Source of the DNA: Gyrodactylus bullatarudis
Taxonomy: Eukaryota > Platyhelminthes > Monogenea > Gyrodactylidea > Gyrodactylidae
DNA: 10,304 nt
Assembly: GCA_012064415.1 (NCBI GenBank)
Contig: SSNU01002967.1
Coordinates: forward strand, 1-10,304
Direction: 5' to 3'
Position 1 is the stretch's first letter, and every line of letters starts with the position of its first letter. Shown here in pieces: positions 7,029 to 10,304 of this stretch. The notes under the pieces were generated by a model. That model was not told the DNA's origin. It searched no databases and was given only the letters and a program-made list of their open reading frames with translations. The position numbers were made by a program, and so were the translations under genes.

Positions 7029-7282
7029 TCATTCTTTTACAATTTTGCTCATGAAATGTATCAAATATTCTCTCTTCACATCATTGGGTATTTTGATTTC
7101 AAGAGATCTCTTTTGGCCAAATGAGTATAGATTTCTTATTATTAATTTATCTTCAACTTTCTTAAGGTTATGTTTAGCTGCATCATACTCAACATAATTA
7201 AATGTCAAGACTCCGTTGCGATTGATTTCAAACTTATTCACTTTGTTTTCCGAAACAAAATAAACTACTGAAACTCCAAGCT
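7029..7282 (-). CDS. Terminal exon of an unidentified spliced gene
   Basis: Encodes the last 84 residues of a protein, from LGVSVVYF to MSKIVKE, ending at TGA 7031-7029. I do not recognise the family. Visible features are alternating hydrophobic strands (VVYFV, GVLTFNYV, KLIIRN, LEIKI), then a probable amphipathic C-terminal helix (VKREYLIHFMSKIV). This is a compact beta-rich domain closed by a helix; a PH-like fold is one possibility, not shown. The exon boundary is set by the acceptor CAACAG at 7288-7283. With the donor at 7339 the codon rebuilt across the junction is GAG and the frame stays open. An alternative start at ATG 7319 would make a separate small protein. The pattern GVL-x-F-x-Y ... 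I-[VI]-R-N is shared with the upstream exon, suggesting domain duplication. There are no lesions, unlike every transposon gene nearby. Confidence 0.6.
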
Positions 7283-7339
7283 CTGTTGAATGATGATGTG
7301 TTAATTGAAGCTTTCCCATATTTTATTCATTATACTTAC
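7283..7339 (-). other. 57-bp phase-1 intron
   Basis: Donor AAAG/GTAAGT (intron from 7339) is a perfect consensus. The acceptor ends CAACAG/AG (7283). The length is a multiple of three and the intron contains an in-frame TAA (7325-7323), so retention would truncate the protein. Short introns like this are common in many invertebrates. Confidence 0.6.
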
Positions 7340-7600
7340 CTTTGTTTTCTTTAACTCTTATTCCATCAACTAAACAATCCATGATTTCAATCATATAAGA
7401 AGGATCTCCCGTCATTTTCAAATTGAATTCTCTATTACGGACAATAAAACTATCCTTTCTTTGACTTATGTCAGCCGAAGATAAATAAAAAAATCTCAGT
7501 ACGCCCGTCATTGTACTGTAAATAAATTTTTCTCCAAGAACAAGCATTTCACTTTTCTTGTTGTCGATTATCACTTGATCATATTTAATATATGGAGTAT
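7340..7600 (-). CDS. Internal exon of the same unidentified gene
   Basis: A 261-base exon, exactly 87 codons' worth and phase 1 at both ends, so it could be skipped or duplicated without breaking the frame. The acceptor is ATATTTCAG (minus strand, ending 7601) and the donor is GTAAGT. The protein runs from about TPYIKYDQVIIDNKKS through GVLRFFYLSSADISQ, FIVRNREFNLKM and SYMIEIMDCLVDGIRVKENK. No known motif is recognised. It shares the GVL-x-F-x-Y and I-V-R-N pattern and a helical C-terminal end with the terminal exon, arguing for two tandem copies of one domain. The reading is open upstream to 7647, but the acceptor makes 7600 the likelier boundary. Earlier exons must lie above 7650 or beyond the PLE; none could be assigned. 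This may be a retained gene end or a gene cut off by the PLE. Confidence 0.6.
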
Positions 7601-7603
7601 CTG

Positions 7604-7889
7604 AAATATGAATCAGAATGCAAATACTAGTTAAGATTTTATTAATTTAAATCTATACTATGACAAATAATTGGGAGGTCTATGTACAAAAGCATTTAGC
7701 GTTAGTGATAATTTTTAATTGATAAACAAAACTGAGATAGTAGAATGTGGTTCCATGAAAGATTTACACTTGGTAAAAAGATATTTGAACAAAAATAGAT
7801 AATTTGTTGTTTGTAACTGATTCCTAATATCATTAATTAGTTGTGCAAACGTTGAGATCAAAATAAGTGAAAAAGGATGCCGAAAGTGT
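7604..7889. other. Presumed intron, then the outer end of the PLE repeat
   Basis: On the minus strand 7603-7650 is intron-like, with CTTAACT and CTGATTC as candidate branch points. A minus-strand open stretch around 7835-7740 (about 35 codons) lacks motifs and clean splice sites. Somewhere after about 7833 the sequence becomes the PLE terminal repeat; the edge cannot be placed because its right-hand partner lies beyond the window. Confidence 0.35.
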
Positions 7890-7929
7890 GAGGAATAAGC
7901 GCTTTATTTCAGGCATACTCATCAGCCTC
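7890..7929 (-). ncRNA. Degenerate hammerhead-ribozyme-like motif in the PLE repeat
   Basis: Read on the minus strand: GAGG (7929-7926), CTGATGA (7925-7919, canonical core), an 8-base segment, GAAA (7910-7907), then a near-palindrome AATAA-A-GCGC-TTATT, and CCTC (7893-7890) closing stem I with GAGG by four pairs. The layout, including one bulged A in stem III, matches the motif at 4673-4716. The weak point is stem II (GTATGCCT), which closes at best with a G-U pair and hardly forms a helix. It is either decayed or a chance match helped by its palindromic sequence. Confidence 0.3.
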
Positions 7930-7940
7930 TTACATGCCAG

Positions 7941-7986
7941 ATATATAGTACAAAGAACAAAAAAAATAAAAAATTGATCTGATTGG
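7941..7986 (-). promoter_or_regulatory. CCAAT and TATA boxes upstream of the hammerhead-like motif
   Basis: On the minus strand CCAAT (7986-7982) is followed by TACTATATAT (about 7950-7941), and 11 bases later the ribozyme-like motif begins at 7929. Order and spacing parallel the foldback arm near 4.6 kb. The direction is leftward, away from the PLE ORF. The promised second copy, oriented the other way, should lie just past the right edge of the window. Confidence 0.35.
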
Positions 7987-8022
7987 CTCTCTTTAGGTGT
8001 TTGGAGGCGGGGTAATCTGTAT

Positions 8023-8180
8023 ATTATCACATTGTTTTTTTGGATGTTTGGTACATTAATTGGTATTCCCACCCTAGGGTGAGAGTACCTCTGGAAAATA
8101 CATGTTACCTAAAAGGTATTCATACATCTATTATAGTTATATTACATAACACTATGTGAAAAGGTTTTTTTATACAAAAA
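8023..8180. repeat. Left inverted arm of the PLE
   Basis: These 158 bases are identical to the reverse complement of 10081-10304 except that the right arm has a 66-base segment (10113-10178) absent here. The inner end forms its own hairpin: AAGGTTTTTT (8161-8170) and AAAAAACCTT (8176-8185) around TATAC. Confidence 0.92.
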
Positions 8181-8181
8181 A

Positions 8182-9656
8182 CCTTCCCTTCCGTCCAGCG
8201 TAGACCAAAGCCAATCGGCTACCCATAAAATAGCCAAATGGCTGAATGAAATACTTAAGCCAATGAAAGAAGAGGTGTGTTAGTTCTCACTAAAAGATTC
8301 GTTTGACTTAGCAGACAAAATAAAGGACAAAAATGCCAAAGACCTCAAGATGATTTCATTTGATATATCTTCATTGTTTACTAATGTCCCGTTAGATGAA
8401 ACAATAAAATTTGTATGTGAATATGTAAGAACTAACAAGGAGAAATTTCCCATATCAGCCTATTGGTTCAAAAAACTATTGGAGTTAAGCTGTAAAAACA
8501 CAGCCTTCACCTTCAACAACCAAATCTATATATACAAAAGGATGGAGTAGCGATGGGATCGCCACTCGGACCTCTGTTGGCGGACTTATTCTTAGCTAAA
8601 CTAGAAAACAACTCGTTGAAAGAGACAATTGACAGATGTGATAGTTATTGGCGTTATGTGGATGACACACTTCTCTTCATAAACAAGGATATAGAAGAAA
8701 GTGATCTACTGAACAAATTCAATACTGCTCATCATAACATAAAATTTACACTGGAAATGGAGACAGAAAATACGTTACCTTTCTTAGAGATCCTTATGAA
8801 CAGAATCGATGATGGGTCAATAAGAAGACAAATACATAGAAAAAAGACTTTTACTGGAAAACTAATGAATTATAACTCCTTTGTACCAATGAGCTACAAA
8901 ATAGGTCTGGTGAGATCTTTGTTCAATAGAACCAAAAAACTGGTATCAGAGGAAGTATGGGGAGAGGAGAAGGAGAAACTCATCAAAATATTCATGAGTA
9001 ACAATTACCCAAGACAATTTATTCTCAACCATATAGAAACCAATGAGGTAAATAGAGTAGAAGATGAAAACACAAGGCCCGTGTGTCTTAAAATTCCACA
9101 TGAAGAAGATAACCATGGTTCTATGTTAAAGTAGAAAGTGAATGAACTATTCCAAATAACATTACCCGGAAAAAAGGTCAGATACATATTTAAGACAAAC
9201 AAGATGTTAAGCAATGAATCAAAAGACTTGTTAGACTATAAGAAGTCATCCTATGTGGTATACAAGTTTAAATGCCCATGTAAAGCGGAATACATAGGAC
9301 ATACAACAAGGAGAAGAGAAGACAGAGTAGAGGAAAATCTCTACACGGGTAACACTGCAGTTAGAGATCATGTGAAGGTCTGTGACAAAAAATCTTCCCC
9401 TTCAAACTTTTACATTCTTTATAGACAAAACGGAAGAAATGTCAACGCCTTAAATACTGCTGAAGCCTTTTTTATCAAAAGAGAAAATCCAATTCTGTGC
9501 AAACAAAAGAAACTGGTCAAACCTTTAGGACTTAGTTGGCCTAATACGAACAGTGGAAACAGAGAATTACAAACAAACAGTCAACTGATAGAGACAAGGA
9601 AGAGAAATAGAAATTCAGATATTATTCCTCTTGTATTATTCTATTCTCTCATCTGA
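8182..9656 (+). pseudogene. Penelope-like polyprotein: RT plus GIY-YIG endonuclease, broken
   Basis: RT copies the element and the endonuclease nicks the target. In one frame from 8182, PLE fingers (THKIAKWLNEILKPM) are followed by an in-frame TAG at 8281-8283, then motif A (MISFDISSLFTNVP, from 8350). An extra TA near 8530-8536 shifts the frame; motif B (GVAMGSPLGPLLADLF), the catalytic box YVDD (8655-8666) and PFLEIL follow. A TAG at 9132-9134 interrupts the same frame before the linker (GKKVRYIFKTNKM). The GIY-YIG domain has VVYKFKCPC with YIG at 9291-9299, the Arg-rich helix (HTTRRREDR), and AEAFFIKRENPIL with the metal-binding Glu at 9462-9464; the GIY triplet itself reads VVY. The end is TGA 9654-9656. 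The N-terminal part before the RT fingers is missing. Three lesions prevent a full protein, although each catalytic block is intact. Confidence 0.92.
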
Positions 9657-9727
9657 TTAGACAAAACTGATAGGTATGAGATCATGAAAGTATACAAGTA
9701 GTAATTTGTTTTTTGACAAACTTGTCG

Positions 9728-9776
9728 TACCACTGAAGAAGGCGTGTGAAGACAATCACCGTCGAAACGTTTGGAT
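9728..9776 (+). ncRNA. Hammerhead-ribozyme-like motif 3' of the PLE ORF
   Basis: Hammerhead motifs are known in PLEs and this one lies 72 bases after the stop. Core: CTGAAGA (9733-9739), GAAA (9764-9767), and GTT at 9769-9771 as cleavage triplet. Stem II is strong: GGCG plus GTGA (9741-9744, 9746-9749) pairs with TCAC plus CGTC (9756-9759, 9760-9763), with a bulged T at 9745. Stem III is only the palindrome ACGT (9767-9770), so it could act only as a dimer, as proposed for PLE hammerheads. The weak points are a three-pair stem I (CCA 9730-9732 with TGG 9772-9774) and one extra A (9740) before stem II. It may be a decayed copy. Confidence 0.5.
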
Positions 9777-9779
9777 GAC

Positions 9780-9816
9780 CATGGCTGAGAATTCTAATAT
9801 TGACCTAAGCATTAAT
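9780..9816 (+). repeat. Direct repeat in the PLE 3' region, first copy
   Basis: 37 bases starting CATGGCTGAGAA recur at 9977-10013 with three substitutions, 197 bases downstream in the same orientation. This first copy follows the hammerhead-like motif directly. Confidence 0.85.
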
Positions 9817-9976
9817 AATATTTTTAACTTGGTATCTTCATAGCTAAATTTTGGTTTTTATAAAAGTTGTGAAATAGTCTCGGCACCGAAAGGGTTAAAG
9901 TCAAAGTTGAAAATTAACCTATTTATCTACCTCAATTAGGATGAAGTATCCAAAGCGTAAAAATCTTTTCGAAAAT

Positions 9977-10013
9977 CATGGCTGAGAATGCTAATATTGA
10001 CCTAAGTTTTAAT
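9977..10013 (+). repeat. Direct repeat in the PLE 3' region, second copy
   Basis: Second copy of the 37-base unit. It is preceded by CGAAAATC, a weak echo of the GAAACG part of the ribozyme-like motif, but no CTGANGA lies upstream, so only the tail of the unit seems to have been duplicated. Confidence 0.85.
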
Positions 10014-10080
10014 AAAATATTTCAGTTCAAGCCAATAATCAAAATAATTTTCAGAATCAACTTATACAGTGATTATATCC

Positions 10081-10304
10081 TTTTTGTATAAAAAAACCTT
10101 TTCACATAGTGTTATAAAAAAATGAACTCATTTATGTGTAATCAATGATTACTAATCATGAAAAGAAAGTATACATATTATGTAATATAACTATAATAGA
10201 TGTATGAATACCTTTTAGGTAACATGTATTTTCCAGAGGTACTCTCACCCTAGGGTGGGAATACCAATTAATGTACCAAACATCCAAAAAAACAATGTGA
10301 TAAT
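10081..10304. repeat. Right inverted arm of the PLE, cut by the window end
   Basis: Reverse complement of 8023-8180 with complete identity over aligned bases, plus a 66-base segment at 10113-10178 not present on the left. That segment contains the perfect palindrome ATGATTA-C-TAATCAT (10145-10159). It is bordered by short TAT repeats, so it is either an insertion here or a slippage-type deletion on the left. The arm is still matching when the window ends. Confidence 0.92.

Larger units (their letters stand above)
8023..10304 (+). mobile_element. Penelope-like retroelement with inverted flanking arms
   Basis: PLEs are retroelements whose single ORF fuses an RT to a GIY-YIG endonuclease and whose termini often form tandem or inverted repeats. 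Both halves of that ORF are present, and both flanks carry one repeat in opposite orientation. The copy is 5'-truncated: coding starts within the RT fingers directly after the left arm. Identity of the arms (apart from one indel) argues for recent origin or gene conversion. The element probably extends left to about 7833 and right past the window end. Confidence 0.85.

Noticed and set aside
7833..8072. 79-codon minus-strand frame in the PLE left repeat
   Set aside because: It covers the promoter-like and ribozyme-like region and has no protein motif; it is better explained as a non-coding terminal repeat.
9005..9214. 69-codon minus-strand frame opposite the PLE linker
   Set aside because: Shadow of the PLE polyprotein frame.
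1..10304. CRISPR arrays, tRNA or rRNA genes, bacterial promoters or operons
   Set aside because: No regularly spaced repeats, no tRNA-like cloverleaf and no rRNA blocks were seen. The content is eukaryotic retroelement DNA.

Overview
The window looks like non-genic nuclear DNA from an AT-rich invertebrate animal. There are no bacterial-type operons or ribosome binding sites. Instead it holds overlapping wrecks of several retroelement classes, and one short stretch with animal-type splice signals (a 57-base intron with a GTAAGT donor, and AATAAA just after the stop). An arthropod or similar invertebrate is plausible, but nothing in the sequence fixes the taxon.

Layout: (1) 3-1113 is a Ty3/gypsy-type reverse transcriptase-RNase H fragment joined to a gag-tail/protease fragment; a second protease scrap lies at 1876-1962. 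(2) 2047-3001 is a repeat complex: short tandem units, a hairpin, then a pair of ~250-bp inverted arms (2122-2362 and 2747-3001). (3) 3001-3957 is a frameshifted integrase of the KRBA2/SCAND3-like type with its cysteine-rich tail, cut off exactly at the edge of the right arm. (4) 4365-4776 is a foldback element with 168-bp arms that match at 166 positions. Each arm carries CCAAT and TATA boxes followed by a hammerhead-ribozyme-like motif. (5) 4809-6258 is a second, more decayed gypsy pol copy (RT, then integrase), split by a ~263-bp MITE-like inverted-repeat element. (6) 6259-7007 shows no gene. (7) 7029-7600 on the minus strand holds the last two exons of what looks like a real spliced gene of unknown family. 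(8) From about 7.83 kb to the window end lies a Penelope-like element (PLE): RT plus GIY-YIG endonuclease with three visible lesions, a hammerhead-like motif just 3' of the ORF, and flanking inverted arms that are identical wherever they align, apart from one 66-bp indel.

The most interesting pattern is a shared architecture. The inverted-arm modules near 4.4-4.8 kb and near 7.9-8.2 kb both read CCAAT box, TATA box, hammerhead-like core. This is the organisation expected of PLE terminal repeats or small retrozyme-like elements, so the foldback may be a non-autonomous partner of a PLE. The ribozyme calls rest on hand-drawn secondary structure, and each has a weak point that is stated in its entry. 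No protein-coding transposon gene here is intact.
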